DNA of 64,000 nucleotides from Salipiger bermudensis (GTDB lineage: Bacteria > Pseudomonadota > Alphaproteobacteria > Rhodobacterales > Rhodobacteraceae), in assembly GCF_020171625.1 (NCBI RefSeq), contig NZ_JAIUZY010000007.1:1-64000 (forward strand), read 5' to 3'. The notes under the pieces are model-generated. The model had not been told where the DNA came from. It was given only the letters and a program-made list of their open reading frames with translations, and did not search any database. Position numbers and translations under genes: made by a program. This document shows, piece by piece, positions 50,969 through 62,318 of this stretch (position 1 is the first letter of the stretch; the number at the start of each line of letters is the position of its first letter).

Positions 50969-51376
50969 CGGCACTCCGCTTCTCGCACCGCGGCCCAGCC
51001 CTGTTGGCGTCTTCTTTCACGCCCAGTCCTTGATTTGTCGGCCCCGCCTCTCGCTCGCCGACCCTGTTCCGTCGGCCCATCCCTTGGCGCGCCGCCCGTG
51101 ACCTGCTCCTCCCATTTTTCACGTCCCGACCCCGCCCCAATAGTCGGCGACGCGCGCTTCGAACCTGCACCGTCGGTCACAACTTTCCGGCTCCAACTCT
51201 GGCCTGTTGGCCCCGCCCCGGGCACGTCCTGTCCCTAGGCTGTTGGACCCGCCACTCGCGACCGGCGCCTGCACCGTTGGTTCCGCCTCTTGCGCCATCC
51301 GCCTGCCCTGTCGAGCCTGCCGTTCGCCTCCCCGGAGCGCCGCTCTCGCCGCGCCGAAAGACCCCGCCCTCGTGCC
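50969..51376. repeat. degenerate tandem array with a ~34-bp period
   Basis: Twelve units start with GTYGGNCCCGCC or a decayed form at 50969, 51003, 51037, 51071, 51105, 51143, 51172, 51206, 51242, 51276, 51310 and 51344. Spacing is 34 bp for eight of the eleven steps (others 38, 29 and 36). Unit bodies are pyrimidine-rich and poorly conserved. It fills the gap between attR and the chemoreceptor gene. Period not a multiple of three, so not coding. Function unknown. Confidence 0.6.
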
Positions 51377-51387
51377 GCCAATCGGCA

Positions 51388-52755
51388 CTACCATCCGGCG
51401 TTGGCGACGCGCGGTTCGGGCTCTTGCTGAGGGGCCGGCTCAGGCGCTTCGTCGGCGATACGGAACACCCGCACGCCGTCCGAGAGGGTTCGGCTGTTGT
51501 GGCTCAGGCTGCGGATGGCGCTGGCGGTTTCGTTGACCATCGCGGCGTTCTGCTGGGTCACCGTATCGAGCTGCGAGATGGCGGTGTTGATTTCGCCCAG
51601 CGTCATGGTTTGCTCTTTCAGCCCGTGCACCACCTCGCGGATACGGTCCGAGATCCGGTCGACGCCGGAGAAGATGCTGCCGAGCTCGCCGCTGGCGCGG
51701 CCCACGAGTTCGACCCCGGCCTTCACGTGGGTGCCGCTTTCGCTGATCAGCGCCTTGATCTCCTGCGCCGATTCCGCCGAGCGCTGCGCCAGCGTGCGGA
51801 CCTCGGAGGCCACCACCGCAAAGCCGCGCCCGGCCTCGCCGGCGCGCGCCGCCTCGACCCCGGCATTGAGCGCGAGAAGGTTGGTCTGAAAGGCGATGTC
51901 GTCGATCACCGAGATGATCTGCGAGATCGAATCCGACGAGGTCTCGATGCGCTTCATCGCATCTGTGACATCCTCGACCACCCGGCTGCTGCCTTCGGCG
52001 GCGGTCTTGGTCTCTTCCGCTTCGCGCCCGACCTCGGACGCGTATTCGGCGGCGGATTTGGCGTTGGCGTTGAGTTCTTCGACCGCGGCGGCGGTCTCTT
52101 CCAGCGTCGCGGCCTGAGTCTCGGTGCGCTGCGACAGCTCGTCGGAATTGTCGCCGATCTCGGAGGCGACGCTGTCGATCTCGCCCGAGACGCTTTGCAC
52201 CTGGCGGATCAAGCCGGCGATATGATCGGAAGCGGCGTTGAAGGCATCGGCCAGCTCACTAAGACGATCCTGTGCCGAGAGCCTCACGCGATGCGACAGA
52301 TCGCCGGCGCTCAGCGCCTCGAGCCCCTCGGCGAGGGCGCGGATCGCCTGACGCTGGCCGGTGATCTCGGTCGCGATCTTGGTGATGCGCACGACCTGCC
52401 CGGCCTCGTCGTAGACCGGCGCATAGGTGGCGGAGATCCAGATCACCTTGTCATCTTTGGTGATGCGCGGAAATTCATCCGAGAAAAACTTGCCGGCGCG
52501 AAGATCCTCCCAGAACGTCTGGTAGGCCTCGGTCTCGCGGTAGCGTTTCTGCACGAAGATGCTGTGATGCTGGCCGACGACCTCGCTTTCCTCGGTGTAC
52601 CCGAGTGCCGAAAGGAAATTCTCGTTGGCGCGCAGGATGGTGCCGTCGGGCGCGAAATGGATCACCGCCTGCGTGCGTTCGACGATCTGCAAGATCGCCT
52701 CATCGCCGGTCACTTCGTGCTGGCTGTCTGTCTTCGACTTGCGGAAAAACCACAT
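51388..52755 (-). CDS. PAS-domain methyl-accepting chemotaxis protein, cytoplasmic
   Basis: 455 residues without membrane helices. A PAS sensor domain at residues about 20-140 ([37 protein letters not shown]...[29 protein letters not shown]), then a HAMP-like link and the signalling coiled coil with the hairpin tip [41 protein letters not shown]. It should pass an internal redox or ligand signal to CheA. Acidic C-terminus without an obvious methylase-tether pentapeptide. First chromosomal gene right of the prophage. Confidence 0.93.
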   Translation of the reverse strand: MWFFRKSKTDSQHEVTGDEAILQIVERTQAVIHFAPDGTILRANENFLSALGYTEESEVVGQHHSIFVQKRYRETEAYQTFWEDLRAGKFFSDEFPRITKDDKVIWISATYAPVYDEAGQVVRITKIATEITGQRQAIRALAEGLEALSAGDLSHRVRLSAQDRLSELADAFNAASDHIAGLIRQVQSVSGEIDSVASEIGDNSDELSQRTETQAATLEETAAAVEELNANAKSAAEYASEVGREAEETKTAAEGSSRVVEDVTDAMKRIETSSDSISQIISVIDDIAFQTNLLALNAGVEAARAGEAGRGFAVVASEVRTLAQRSAESAQEIKALISESGTHVKAGVELVGRASGELGSIFSGVDRISDRIREVVHGLKEQTMTLGEINTAISQLDTVTQQNAAMVNETASAIRSLSHNSRTLSDGVRVFRIADEAPEPAPQQEPEPRVANAGW

Positions 52756-52833
52756 GCAAACGCTCCTTCAGGCGGTTCCTGAAGAAGCGGATACATCGAA
52801 AGACCTTTCCAGAGACTGAACAGGCGCGCAGTT

Positions 52834-53832
52834 TTACGCTGCGCGCGCGTCCAGCCCCCGAAGCGCATCCATCGCGATGGCGTAGCTCTTCTGCCGTGCC
52901 TTGGGGTCGTGCATCGCGCTCGACAGGATCAGCTCGTCCGGGCGGTAGCGCTCGATCAGCCGCGACAGACCCGCCGACACCTGCGCCGGGTCGCCGGTCG
53001 CGCTCACGCTCAGCGCCTGTTCGACCATCGCGACATGGCGCGCGTCGGCCACCTCGTGAATGTCGTCCACCGGGCGGGGCAGCTTGCCGGGGTGACCGAT
53101 GCGCAGGTTGATGAAGGCCTGCTGCTGCGAGGTCTTGAGCCGCAAGGCCTCGGTCTCGGTCTCGGCCGCCCAGACATTCGCCGCCAGCATGAAGCGCGGT
53201 TCGTCGGTGATGCCGGGCTGAAAGCGGTCGCGATAGATCTCCACCGCCTGCTCCAGCGCGTCGGGGGCGAAATGCGAGGCGAAGGCATAGGGCAGCCCAA
53301 GATGCGCCGCGAGCTGCGCGCCATAGAGCGACGAGCCGAGGATCCACACCGGCACATGCGTGCCCTCGCCCGGCACCGCGCGCACCGGCTGGCCTTCGCG
53401 GGCTTCCTGGAACAGGCCGATGAGCTCGACCACGTCCTCGGGGAAGCGGTCCGACGAGGCGTGGTTGCGGCGCAGCGCCATGGCGGTGATCTGGTCCGAG
53501 CCCGGCGCCCGCCCGAGCCCGAGATCGATGCGATCCGGGAACAGCGTCGCCAGCGTGCCGAACTGCTCGGCGATGACGAGCGGCGAGTGGTTGGGCAGCA
53601 TGACGCCGCCGGCGCCGACGCGGATCTTGCTGGTGGCGGCGGCCACCTGACCGATCACCACCGAGGTCGCGGCCGAGGCGATGCCCACCATGTTGTGGTG
53701 CTCGGCCAGCCAGAAGCGGTGATAGCCCAGACGCTCCACATGGCGCGCCAGATCGAGCGTGTTGTTCAGCGCGTCGCGCACGGTGCCGCCTTCGGGTACC
53801 GTGGAGAGATCGAGAACGGATGCGGGGATCAT
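52834..53832 (-). CDS. LLM-class (luciferase-like) flavin-dependent oxidoreductase
   Basis: 332 residues from 53832. [89 protein letters not shown] is the classic luciferase-like monooxygenase family (MsnO8 subgroup), using reduced flavin. Substrate unknown. It lies between the chemoreceptor and the cox cluster. Confidence 0.9.
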   Translation of the reverse strand: MIPASVLDLSTVPEGGTVRDALNNTLDLARHVERLGYHRFWLAEHHNMVGIASAATSVVIGQVAAATSKIRVGAGGVMLPNHSPLVIAEQFGTLATLFPDRIDLGLGRAPGSDQITAMALRRNHASSDRFPEDVVELIGLFQEAREGQPVRAVPGEGTHVPVWILGSSLYGAQLAAHLGLPYAFASHFAPDALEQAVEIYRDRFQPGITDEPRFMLAANVWAAETETEALRLKTSQQQAFINLRIGHPGKLPRPVDDIHEVADARHVAMVEQALSVSATGDPAQVSAGLSRLIERYRPDELILSSAMHDPKARQKSYAIAMDALRGLDARAA

Positions 53833-53950
53833 AGCGGGCCTTTCTGTAGCGTCGTCCTCCCGCATATAGGCATGAACCCCGGGACTTGAAGATGCAAAGA
53901 CCCCCGGCCCTTGTCGGACCGGGGGTCATGTCACACGGGCGTGAGGCGGC

Positions 53951-54739
53951 TCAGGCGGCGGCCTTCACCGCGCGTTTGGTCAGCACCGCGATCAGGTGGG
54001 CGCGGTAGTCGCCCGAGCCGTGCAGGTCCGAGATCATGCCGTCGCCCGAGAGCGACAGACCCTCGAGCGCGTCGGCGCCGAAGGAGTTCGACAGCGCGTC
54101 CTCGGCCTCGGACCAGCGGAACACGCCGTCCTCGGAGGCGCCGGTCACCGCCACGCGCACGCCATCGGCGTATTTCGCCAGGAACACGCCAACCAGCGCA
54201 AAACGCGAGGCGGGCTGCTCGAACTTGATGTAGGCCGCGGCCTCCGGCACCGGGAATTTCACCGCGGTGACGATCTCGCCCTCTTCGAGCGCGGTGGTGA
54301 ACATGCCCTCGAAATAGTCGTCCGCCGCGATCTCGCGGGTGTTGGTGACGATGGTCGCGCCCGAGGCCAGCGCCGCCGCCGGGTAGCAGGCGGAGGGGTC
54401 GTTGTTGGCGAGGCTGCCACCGATGGTGCCGCGGTTGCGCACCGCCGGGTCACCGATATTGATCGCGAGATAGGAGAGCGCCGGGTAGGCCTCGGCCACC
54501 TCTGCCGCCACCGTGGCATGGGTGGTGCCACCGCCGATGGTGACGGTGCCCCCCTCGATCGTGACGCCCTTGATCTCGTCGATCTGCGCGAGACTCACCA
54601 GCACCGACGGCGCCGCGAGGCGCGCTTTCAGCGAGGGGATCAGCGTCTGACCCCCGGCCAGCGGCTGCGCCTCGTCCTTGCCCAGCGCCGCCACCGCGTC
54701 GGCGACGGTGGTCGGGATCTCCAACTCGAAGCTGTACAT
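53951..54739 (-). CDS. coxM: CO dehydrogenase-type medium subunit (FAD-binding)
   Basis: 262 residues. FAD-binding motifs: AGGQTLIPSLKARLAAPSVLVSLAQIDEIKGV and TIGGSLANNDPSACYPAAALASGA, then the C-terminal CO_deh_flav_C domain. It passes electrons from the 2Fe-2S subunit to FAD. Last of the leftward order coxG-coxS-coxL-coxM. Confidence 0.9.
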   Translation of the reverse strand: MYSFELEIPTTVADAVAALGKDEAQPLAGGQTLIPSLKARLAAPSVLVSLAQIDEIKGVTIEGGTVTIGGGTTHATVAAEVAEAYPALSYLAINIGDPAVRNRGTIGGSLANNDPSACYPAAALASGATIVTNTREIAADDYFEGMFTTALEEGEIVTAVKFPVPEAAAYIKFEQPASRFALVGVFLAKYADGVRVAVTGASEDGVFRWSEAEDALSNSFGADALEGLSLSGDGMISDLHGSGDYRAHLIAVLTKRAVKAAA

Positions 54740-54848
54740 CTTCCATCCTCCTGTCGAAGGGTCTGCGGGCGCAGCGCCCTGCCCTTCTTCACGGTCCAAA
54801 TACTCAACGATCCGGGGGCGCCGTCAAGCGGTGCCGCCGGAAAGAGGC

Positions 54849-57212
54849 TCAGCCCTGCATCGCTTTCCACACACGGTGCGGCGAAACCGGCATATCCACA
54901 TGATCGACATGGGTGTAGCCGCCCGAATGCAGCGCGTCGATCACCGCGTTGACCACCGCCGGCGGCGAGCCGATGGCCCCGGCCTCGCCGCAGCCCTTCA
55001 CCCCGAGCGGGTTGTGGGTGCAGGGCGTGGCGCAGGAATGGTCCACGAGGTAGAACGGCAGGTCATCGGCGCGCGGCATGGCGTAGTCCATGTAGGACGC
55101 CGACAGGAGCTGGCCGTTCTCGTCGTAGACGCAGCTCTCGAGCAGCGCCTGCCCGATGCCCTGCGCCAGACCGCCATGCACCTGCCCTTCCACGATCATC
55201 GGGTTCACCACGTTGCCGAAATCGTCGGCGGCGGCAAAGCGCTCGATGGTCACGCGCCCGGTCTCGGGGTCGAGCTCCAGCTCGCAGGCATAGGCGCCAG
55301 AGGGATAGGTGAAGTTCGCCGGATCGTAGAACGCCGTCTCCTCCAGCCCCGGCTCGATATCCTCGAGCGGATAGTTGTGCGGCACGTAGGCGGCGAGCGT
55401 CACGTCGCCCCACGCCACCGACTTGTCGGTGCCCGCCACGGTGAACTGGCCGTCCTTGAGCTCGATATCCGCATCCGAGGCCTCGAGAAGGTGGCCCGCG
55501 ATCTTCTTGGCCTTGTTGATGATCTTCTCGGTGGCGCGGACCATGGCCGAGCCGCAGACCGCGAGGCTGCGCGAACCGTAGGTGCCCATGCCGAAGGGGA
55601 TCTTGGAGGTGTCGCCATGCACGATGTCGATCATGCTCTCGTCGATGCCGAGCATTTCGGCCACCACCTGCGGGAAGGCAGTCTCGTGGCCCTGCCCGTG
55701 CGAATGCGCGCCTACCATGACCGAGATCGACCCGGTGGCATTCACCCGCACCGTGGCGGCGTCGTAAAGGCCCGCACGCGCCCCGAGTTGGCCCACGAGG
55801 TTCGACGGCGCGATGCCGCAGGCCTCGATGTAGCAGTTGATGCCGAGACCGCGCAGCTTGCCGTTGGCCTCGCTCTCCTTGCGCCGGGCCTCAAAGCCCG
55901 CGCGGTCGATCATCTCCTCGAGCTTGTCCATCGTCGCGGTGTAGTCGCCGGTGTCGTATTCCACCGCCACCGGGGTCGCATAGGGGAAGCTGTCGATGAA
56001 GTTCTGCCGGCGCAGGGCGATCGGATCGACGCCCAGCTCGCGCGCCGCCTTGTCGACCAGCCGCTCGAGCTGGAACGTGGCCTCCGGGCGGCCCGCGCCG
56101 CGATAGGCATCGACCGGCACGGTGTTGGTGAAAACGGCCTTCACGTTCACCTGGATCGCCGGGGTCTTGTAGTTGCCCGCCATCAGCGTGCCGTGCAGCC
56201 ACGTGGGCACCGACGACGAGAAGGTCGACAGATAGGCGCCCATGTTCGCCAGCGTATCGGTGCGCAGGCCGATGAAGTTGTTGTCGGCATCGAGCGCCAA
56301 CTCGATCTTGGTCACGTGGTCGCGGCCATGGGCGTCGGACATGAACGCCTCGGATCGGGTCGAGGTCCACTTGACGGGGCGGTTGATCTGTCGCGACGCG
56401 AAGGTGACGAAAGCCTCCTCGGCGTAGTGGAAGATCTTGGTGCCGAAGCCGCCGCCCACATCGGGCGCCACCACGCGCAGCTTGTGCTCGGGGATGCCGA
56501 GCACGAAGGCGCCCATCAGCAGCCGGATCACGTGCGGGTTCTGCGAGGTGGTGTAGAGCGTACTTTCGTCATTGGCGCGGTTGTACTCGCCCAGCGCGAC
56601 GCGCGGCTCCATCGGGTTGGCCACGAGACGGTTGTTGATCAGCTCGAGCGTGGTGACATGCGCGGCCTTCGAGAACGCCTCGTCGATGGCCGCCTGATCG
56701 GAGCCGAACTGCCAGTCGTAGCAGAGGTTGTCGTCGAGATCGTCATGCACCTTGGTGGCGCCGGCCTGAAGCGCGGCCTTCATGTCGACCACCGCCGGAA
56801 GCTCGTCGATATCGTAGACGATGGCCTCTGCGGCGTTGCGCGCCTCCTCGAGGCTCTCGGCCACCACCGCGGCGATGGGATCGCCCACGTGGCGCACCTT
56901 GCCCTGTGCCAGAACCGGGTGCGCGGGCTCCTTCATCGGCTTGCCGTTCTTGTCGGTCACTTCCCAGCCGCAGGGCAGACCGCCGATGCCCTCGAAATCC
57001 TTGCCGGTGAAGATCCGCACCACGCCGGGCATGGCCTCGGCCTCGCTGGCGTCGAGACCGGTGATGGTGCCATGCGCCACGTCCGAGCGCAGGAACACGC
57101 AATAGGTCTGGCCGTAAGTGCTGATATCGTCGGTGTACTGTCCCGTGCCTGTCAGGAAACGCACGTCCTCGCGGCGTTTCTGCGAGGCTCCGATGCCATG
57201 ATCCTTGGGCAT
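54849..57212 (-). CDS. coxL: CO dehydrogenase-type large subunit, form II (molybdenum cofactor)
   Basis: 787 residues from 57212. Xanthine-oxidase-family molybdoprotein: [105 protein letters not shown] with active-site Glu. The active-site loop near residue 367 is AYRGAGR, the form II signature, not AYxCSFR of true CO oxidisers. So it may use another substrate than CO. Needs the MoCo that moaA helps to make. Confidence 0.93.
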   Translation of the reverse strand: MPKDHGIGASQKRREDVRFLTGTGQYTDDISTYGQTYCVFLRSDVAHGTITGLDASEAEAMPGVVRIFTGKDFEGIGGLPCGWEVTDKNGKPMKEPAHPVLAQGKVRHVGDPIAAVVAESLEEARNAAEAIVYDIDELPAVVDMKAALQAGATKVHDDLDDNLCYDWQFGSDQAAIDEAFSKAAHVTTLELINNRLVANPMEPRVALGEYNRANDESTLYTTSQNPHVIRLLMGAFVLGIPEHKLRVVAPDVGGGFGTKIFHYAEEAFVTFASRQINRPVKWTSTRSEAFMSDAHGRDHVTKIELALDADNNFIGLRTDTLANMGAYLSTFSSSVPTWLHGTLMAGNYKTPAIQVNVKAVFTNTVPVDAYRGAGRPEATFQLERLVDKAARELGVDPIALRRQNFIDSFPYATPVAVEYDTGDYTATMDKLEEMIDRAGFEARRKESEANGKLRGLGINCYIEACGIAPSNLVGQLGARAGLYDAATVRVNATGSISVMVGAHSHGQGHETAFPQVVAEMLGIDESMIDIVHGDTSKIPFGMGTYGSRSLAVCGSAMVRATEKIINKAKKIAGHLLEASDADIELKDGQFTVAGTDKSVAWGDVTLAAYVPHNYPLEDIEPGLEETAFYDPANFTYPSGAYACELELDPETGRVTIERFAAADDFGNVVNPMIVEGQVHGGLAQGIGQALLESCVYDENGQLLSASYMDYAMPRADDLPFYLVDHSCATPCTHNPLGVKGCGEAGAIGSPPAVVNAVIDALHSGGYTHVDHVDMPVSPHRVWKAMQG

Positions 57213-57328
57213 AGAAAACTCCTCCCTGGGTGTGGCGGGCAGCCCCCGCCTTGGCAGATCCCTCCCGGGGGCCGTGATCCGGCGGGTCCTCCTCCCGCCG
57301 GTCCGGCCTGTCCGGTCGTTGGTTCGCT

Positions 57329-57814
<486 letters not shown>

Positions 57815-57910
57815 CAAGTCCTCCCTGGGTGTTCCTGTCTGTTGTTCTTTGCTGGTCGCGGGCCACTTGCCGGCCCGCTGGATCGGATGATCGGGTCGCG
57901 CGTCGCGAGC

Positions 57911-58444
57911 TCAGCTCGAGACCATGCGCTTGAACCATCCCTTCTTCTTGCCCTCTTCCGCAGCCTCGCCCTCGGCCTCCGGCGCCTCCTCGGGATCGGT
58001 AGGCCCTTCGACCGCGTCCTGCAGGTTGGTGAAGAACTGGTCGGCCATCTTCTTGGCGAAGCCGTCGATGATGCGGCTGCCAAGCTGCGCCAGCTTGCCG
58101 CCGACCTTGGCATCTACCTCGTAATGCAGTTCGGTGAGCTCGTCGCCCTTGGCGGTCAGCGTCACGTCGGCGCTGCCCTTCGCAAAGCCCGCGGCGCCGC
58201 CCTTGCCCTCGCCCGACAGCGTCAGGCTCTCGGGCTCGTTGCGGTTCGACAGGACGACCTGCCCCTTGAAGGTCGCCTTCACCGGGCCGACCTTCTGCAC
58301 CACCGTGGCCTCAAAGCCGTCTTCCGGCGAGCCGGTCATCTCGGTGCAGCCGGGCACGCATTGCTTGAGGACCTCCGGGTCGAGGATCGCGGCCCAGACA
58401 ACCTCGCGGGGGGCCTTGATCTCGCGCGTGTCGCTCATCTGCAT
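57911..58444 (-). CDS. coxG: CoxG-like SRPBCC carbon-monoxide dehydrogenase subunit G
   Basis: 177 residues from 58444. REIKAPREVVWAAILDPEVLKQCVPGCTEMTGSPEDGFEATVVQKVGPVKATFKGQVVLSNRNEPESLTLSGEGKGGAAGFAKGSADVTL is the SRPBCC-fold CoxG family, which in CO oxidisers helps membrane attachment of the enzyme. The acidic linker and terminal basic/hydrophobic KKKGWFKRMVSS may touch the membrane. First in the leftward cluster; GGGAGG precedes the ATG. Confidence 0.9.
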   Translation of the reverse strand: MQMSDTREIKAPREVVWAAILDPEVLKQCVPGCTEMTGSPEDGFEATVVQKVGPVKATFKGQVVLSNRNEPESLTLSGEGKGGAAGFAKGSADVTLTAKGDELTELHYEVDAKVGGKLAQLGSRIIDGFAKKMADQFFTNLQDAVEGPTDPEEAPEAEGEAAEEGKKKGWFKRMVSS

Positions 58445-58644
58445 GGTGAGGTCCTCCCTTCTCTTGCTGGCCCCACAATACACGTTGCGTGCGGGGCGCA
58501 TATAAGACCAATGGCGCAGACCAGTGGTGTGTTTCGGGCCGGACCCACCGGGGGACCGGCCATTGCCCGCAGCATGGACAATGCCCTCTTCGCTGCCAAG
58601 CATATTCGTCAGACGCCCCGGCGCGCGCGTCGGGGCGGGCGCCG

Positions 58645-59124
58645 TCAGCCGCCGGCGTAGACCTCGACCGTGGGCAGGTCGGTCAGCGGCGCCTCGATCA
58701 GGCGCATTGCGGCCAGCGAGATGCGGCTGCCGGCGGTGGCCGGTCCGTCGATGGGGGTCAGTGTCACCTGCGCCGATTTGCCAGAGCCAGGGAACACCAC
58801 GCGGCCTTCCTGCTCGGCGCTGACCAGCGGCGTGTCGAGCCAGAAGCCCGGCTTCGAGGGATCGCCCAGCGACACCACGGTGGTGCCGAGCTTGCTTTCG
58901 CCGCCCGCGGAGGGCGCCGACGCGGCGGCGCGCTCTTCGGCGCTGGTGGTGTCGAACTGTTCCTCGGTGCGGGCGCCTGCTGGCGGCGCGATGCCGCTCG
59001 CGGGCCGCGCTTCGGGGCGCGCTGTCTGGGTTGCAGGGGTGGCGGGCTCTTTCTGCTGGGCCGGGAACATGGTCTGGCCACAGGCGGCGAGCAGCAGGAC
59101 GGGGAGGAGGGAATACGCTTTCAT
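58645..59124 (-). CDS. lipoprotein of unknown function
   Basis: 159 residues; signal MKAYSLLPVLLLAACG with lipobox LAAC, then a Pro/Ala/Glu-rich linker and a beta-rich C-terminal half (LGTTVVSLGDPSKPGFWLDTPLVSAEQEGRVVFPGSGKSAQVTLTPIDGPATAGSRISLAAMRLIEAPLTDLPTVEVYAGG). A common, uncharacterised lipoprotein of this group. Divergent from moaA. Confidence 0.8.
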   Translation of the reverse strand: MKAYSLLPVLLLAACGQTMFPAQQKEPATPATQTARPEARPASGIAPPAGARTEEQFDTTSAEERAAASAPSAGGESKLGTTVVSLGDPSKPGFWLDTPLVSAEQEGRVVFPGSGKSAQVTLTPIDGPATAGSRISLAAMRLIEAPLTDLPTVEVYAGG

Positions 59125-59206
59125 ACCGGCAGCCTAGGCCCAATCTTCAGGCCTGACAATCGCCTCTCTCCTTGCCGAGCGGCGCAATCGCGCCTAGGTT
59201 TCGCGG

Positions 59207-60211
59207 ATGGAAAAGCTCATCGATCCCTTCGCGCGCCCGATCTCCTACCTGCGGGTCTCGGTCACCGACCGCTGCGATTTCCGCTGTGTCTACTGCATGT
59301 CAGAGAACATGAGCTTTCTTCCCAAGAAGGAGCTGCTGACTCTGGAAGAGCTCGATCGGCTGTGCTCGACCTTCATCGGGATGGGGGTGGAGAAGCTGCG
59401 CATCACCGGAGGCGAGCCTCTGGTGCGGCGCGATATCCTCAAGTTCTTCCAGTCGATGACCCGGCATCTCGATTCGGGCGCCCTGCGCGAGCTGACGCTC
59501 ACCACCAACGGCTCGCAGCTCGAGAAATTCGCCAAGCCGCTTTACGAGGCCGGGGTGCGCCGGGTGAACATCTCCGCCGACACGCTCGACGAGGGCAAGT
59601 TTGCCGAGATCACCCGCTGGGGCCGCCTGCCGCAGGTGCTGCGCGGCATCGATGCGGCGCAGGCAGCGGGGATGCGCGTCAAGCTCAACGCCGTGGCGCT
59701 CAAGGGCTTCAACGAGGACGAGCTGTTCTCGATGACCGAATGGTGCGCGGCGCGCGACATGGACCTCACATGGATCGAGGTCATGCCGATGGGCGACATC
59801 GGCAACGAGGATCGGCTCGACCAGTACTGGAAGCTGAGCGACCTGCGGTCGCGTCTGGCGGAGCACTACACGCTGACCGACCTGCCCGAGAGCACCGGCG
59901 GCCCGGCGCGCTACGTGCGGCTTGAAGAGACCGGGCAGAAGATTGGGTTCATCACGCCGCTCACGCATAATTTCTGCGAAAGCTGCAACCGGGTGCGGCT
60001 GACCTGCACCGGCGAGCTTTTCATGTGTCTGGGTCAGGAAGACAATGCCGACCTGCGCAGCGCGCTGCGCAACCATCCCGGGAGCGACGCGCCGCTCGAG
60101 GAGGCGATCCGCGCCGCCATCGAGCGCAAGCCCAAGGGCCACGACTTCGACTATTCGCGCCAGAGCGTCGACGGTCGCGTGTCACGCCACATGAGCCACA
60201 CCGGCGGCTGA
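59207..60211 (+). CDS. moaA: GTP 3',8-cyclase (molybdenum cofactor synthesis)
   Basis: 334 residues. Radical SAM cluster CDFRCVYC (C23, C27, C30), SAM-binding [12 protein letters not shown]-terminal second cluster [20 protein letters not shown], and the terminal Gly-Gly needed for MoaC-step partner binding (SHTGG). First step of molybdopterin synthesis, supplying enzymes such as CoxL next door. Confidence 0.95.
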   Translation: MEKLIDPFARPISYLRVSVTDRCDFRCVYCMSENMSFLPKKELLTLEELDRLCSTFIGMGVEKLRITGGEPLVRRDILKFFQSMTRHLDSGALRELTLTTNGSQLEKFAKPLYEAGVRRVNISADTLDEGKFAEITRWGRLPQVLRGIDAAQAAGMRVKLNAVALKGFNEDELFSMTEWCAARDMDLTWIEVMPMGDIGNEDRLDQYWKLSDLRSRLAEHYTLTDLPESTGGPARYVRLEETGQKIGFITPLTHNFCESCNRVRLTCTGELFMCLGQEDNADLRSALRNHPGSDAPLEEAIRAAIERKPKGHDFDYSRQSVDGRVSRHMSHTGG

Positions 60212-60225
60212 TTCCGACTCCCGCG

Positions 60226-60294
60226 AAAAATCTTCGTACGAAGATTTTTTCGCCTGACCGCTTCGCGCCGAAGATTTTTCCTACGAAAAATCTT
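60226..60294. repeat. two related inverted repeats after moaA (terminator)
   Basis: A perfect 24-bp palindrome at 60226-60249 with arm AAAAATCTTCGT, then at 60271-60294 arms AAGATTTTTC/GAAAAATCTT around CTAC. Both share the AAGATTTTT half. T-run on each side, so a bidirectional terminator is likely; the doubling suggests a repeat family. Confidence 0.65.
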
Positions 60295-60486
60295 ACCGCC
60301 TGCCACGGTGACGGCAGGACGTCAGCTCGAGCCCCCGGCGCGTCAGCATACCCCAGCCCGCGCGGCAAAATCCGCCAGCGCTGCGGAAGAAAGTTGGGTC
60401 ACGCGAGGCTTTGTGCCTATACTCGCGCCAATCGGGCCCGAGACCCGCGCAAGAGCAGTGATGGCAGAGGCAGGCAAGAGCAGCAC

Positions 60487-60939
60487 ATGACGAAGAACAC
60501 CGTGACCGTGCGCCCGCTCCGGGCGGCAGACGAAGCGCGCTGGCGCGAGCTTTGGACGGGGTATCTCACCTTTTACGAAGCCTCCGTGAGCGAGGAGGTC
60601 TACAGGACCACCTTTGCCCGACTGCTCGACAGTGACGAGCGCGAGTTCAACGCACTGGTGGCCGAACGCGACGGCGACCTGATCGGCCTCGTACATTACC
60701 TTTTCCACCGCCATTGCTGGCGGGTCGAGAATGTCTGCTACCTGCAGGATCTTTTTGCCGCCCCCGAAGCGCGCGGCACCGGGGCTGGCCGAGCGCTGAT
60801 CGAAGCGGTCTATGCCGAGGCCGACGCGGCCGGGGCGCCCAACGTCTACTGGCTGACGCAGGAGTTCAACCACACCGCCCGGCAGCTCTATGACCGGATC
60901 GGCACCCTGACCCCCTTCATCAAGTACCAACGGACGTGA
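60487..60939 (+). CDS. GNAT-family N-acetyltransferase
   Basis: 150 residues. VRPLRAADEARWRELWTGYLTFYEA start, FLFHRHCWRVENVCYLQDLFAAPEARGTGAGRALIEAVYAEAD (motif A with RGTGAGRA for acetyl-CoA), then NVYWLTQEFNHTARQLYDRIG. Substrate unknown. It touches the next gene (TGATG). Confidence 0.9.
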   Translation: MTKNTVTVRPLRAADEARWRELWTGYLTFYEASVSEEVYRTTFARLLDSDEREFNALVAERDGDLIGLVHYLFHRHCWRVENVCYLQDLFAAPEARGTGAGRALIEAVYAEADAAGAPNVYWLTQEFNHTARQLYDRIGTLTPFIKYQRT

Positions 60940-62318
60940 TGCGCCGACGGCTGTTTCCGGTGCTGATGTGGCTGGCCTCCTGTATGCCGGTCGCAACTCC
61001 GGAGACGGCGAGCCGCGCCGCCGCCGCGCTGGGAGATCTCGGCCCGCTGCCGGCGATGAAGACTTTCCCGCGCACGCAGCCCGCTCCGCCCGCCATCTCG
61101 AACGCGGATCTCGCGCGCGACGTGCTGGACCTGGCCTTCGCGCTGGAATCGGGGCGCCCGCTGGAACAGTTCTCGCGCTTCGAGACACCGATCACCGTCA
61201 CGGTGCGGGGCGAAGCGCCGCCCACCCTGCTGCCGGACCTCGACCGGCTGCTGGCGCGTCTGCGCGGCGAGGCGGGGATCGACATCTCCCGCAAGGATGG
61301 CAGCACGGCCAACGTCACCCTCGTCGCCGTGCCGCGCCACGAGATCCGCCGCCACCTGCCTCAGGCGGCCTGCTTCGTGGTGCCCAATGTCAGCTCGCTC
61401 AAGGAGTATCTCTCCGCGCGCCACAGCCGCCGCGTCAGTTGGGCCGGTGTGGCGCGGCGCACGCGCGTGGCGATCTTCGTGCCTGCCGATGCCGCCCCGC
61501 AGGAACTGCGCGACTGCCTGCACGAGGAGATCGCGCAGGCGCTCGGGCCGCTCAACGATCTCTACCGGCTTGGCGACAGCGTGTTCAACGACGACAACGT
61601 CCACACCGTGCTGACCGGCTATGACATGATGGTGCTGCGGGTGTTCTACGATCCGGCCCTGCGCCCGGGGATGCGCCGCGACGAGGTGGCCGTGCGCCTG
61701 CCGTCGATCCTCGCCCGGCTCAACCCCGAGGGGCGCCTGCATCAGGCCCGCCGCCTTCCCGCCACTCCGCCGGACTGGGGCGCGGCGGTGCAGAGGGCGC
61801 TCGGCCCCGGCACGGGCCCAGACGCGCGCCGCAGGGCCGCGGCAATCGCATTGGGGATCGCCGAGCGCGAGGGCTGGCGCGACCACCGGCTGGGCTTTTC
61901 CCACTACGCCATGGGCCGGGTGCTTCAGGGCAGCGAGCCGGAGGCGGCGCGGCGTGCCTTCCTGCGGGCCAAAGACGCCTTCGAGCACGCACCGGGCACG
62001 GCGCTGCACCTTGCTTATGTCGACGCCCAGCTTGCCGCCTACGAGATCCACGCCAACCGCCCCGAGGCGGCGCTGGCCCTGACCGCGCCGCATCTCAAGA
62101 CCGCCATGCGGCACGAGAACGCGGCGCTGCTCTCGACGCTGCTGATGTTGCGCAGCGAGGCGCTCGTTCTCGCCGGGCGGGCCTCCGAAAGCCGTCTGCT
62201 CAAGCTGGACTCCCTGGGCTGGGCACGATACGGCTTCGGCCCGGACTGGGCCGTGCGCGCCAAGGCGCGCGAGATCGGCTCGCTCAATCCGCTCAAGGGA
62301 GGCAGGGGCGCAGGATGA
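60939..62318 (+). CDS. DUF2927-family lipoprotein/secreted protein
   Basis: 459 residues from 60939. A signal-like start (RRRLFPVLMWLASCMPVATPETA, possible lipobox LASC). Then SNADLARDVLDLAFALESGRPLEQFSRFETPITVTVRG, PNVSSLKEYLSARHSRRVSWAGVARRTRVAIFVPADAAPQELRDCLHEEIAQALGPLNDLYRLGDSVFNDDNVHTVLTGYDMMVLRVFYDPALRPGM is DUF2927, with an HExxQ-like site. TPR-like helices end it. Unknown function; protease-like traits are speculative. Confidence 0.8.
   Translation: MRRRLFPVLMWLASCMPVATPETASRAAAALGDLGPLPAMKTFPRTQPAPPAISNADLARDVLDLAFALESGRPLEQFSRFETPITVTVRGEAPPTLLPDLDRLLARLRGEAGIDISRKDGSTANVTLVAVPRHEIRRHLPQAACFVVPNVSSLKEYLSARHSRRVSWAGVARRTRVAIFVPADAAPQELRDCLHEEIAQALGPLNDLYRLGDSVFNDDNVHTVLTGYDMMVLRVFYDPALRPGMRRDEVAVRLPSILARLNPEGRLHQARRLPATPPDWGAAVQRALGPGTGPDARRRAAAIALGIAEREGWRDHRLGFSHYAMGRVLQGSEPEAARRAFLRAKDAFEHAPGTALHLAYVDAQLAAYEIHANRPEAALALTAPHLKTAMRHENAALLSTLLMLRSEALVLAGRASESRLLKLDSLGWARYGFGPDWAVRAKAREIGSLNPLKGGRGAG

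Noticed and set aside
50969-51376. 34-bp array as a CRISPR
   Set aside because: There is no strictly conserved repeat alternating with unique spacers and no cas gene; the unit itself has a 34-bp period and is degenerate throughout.
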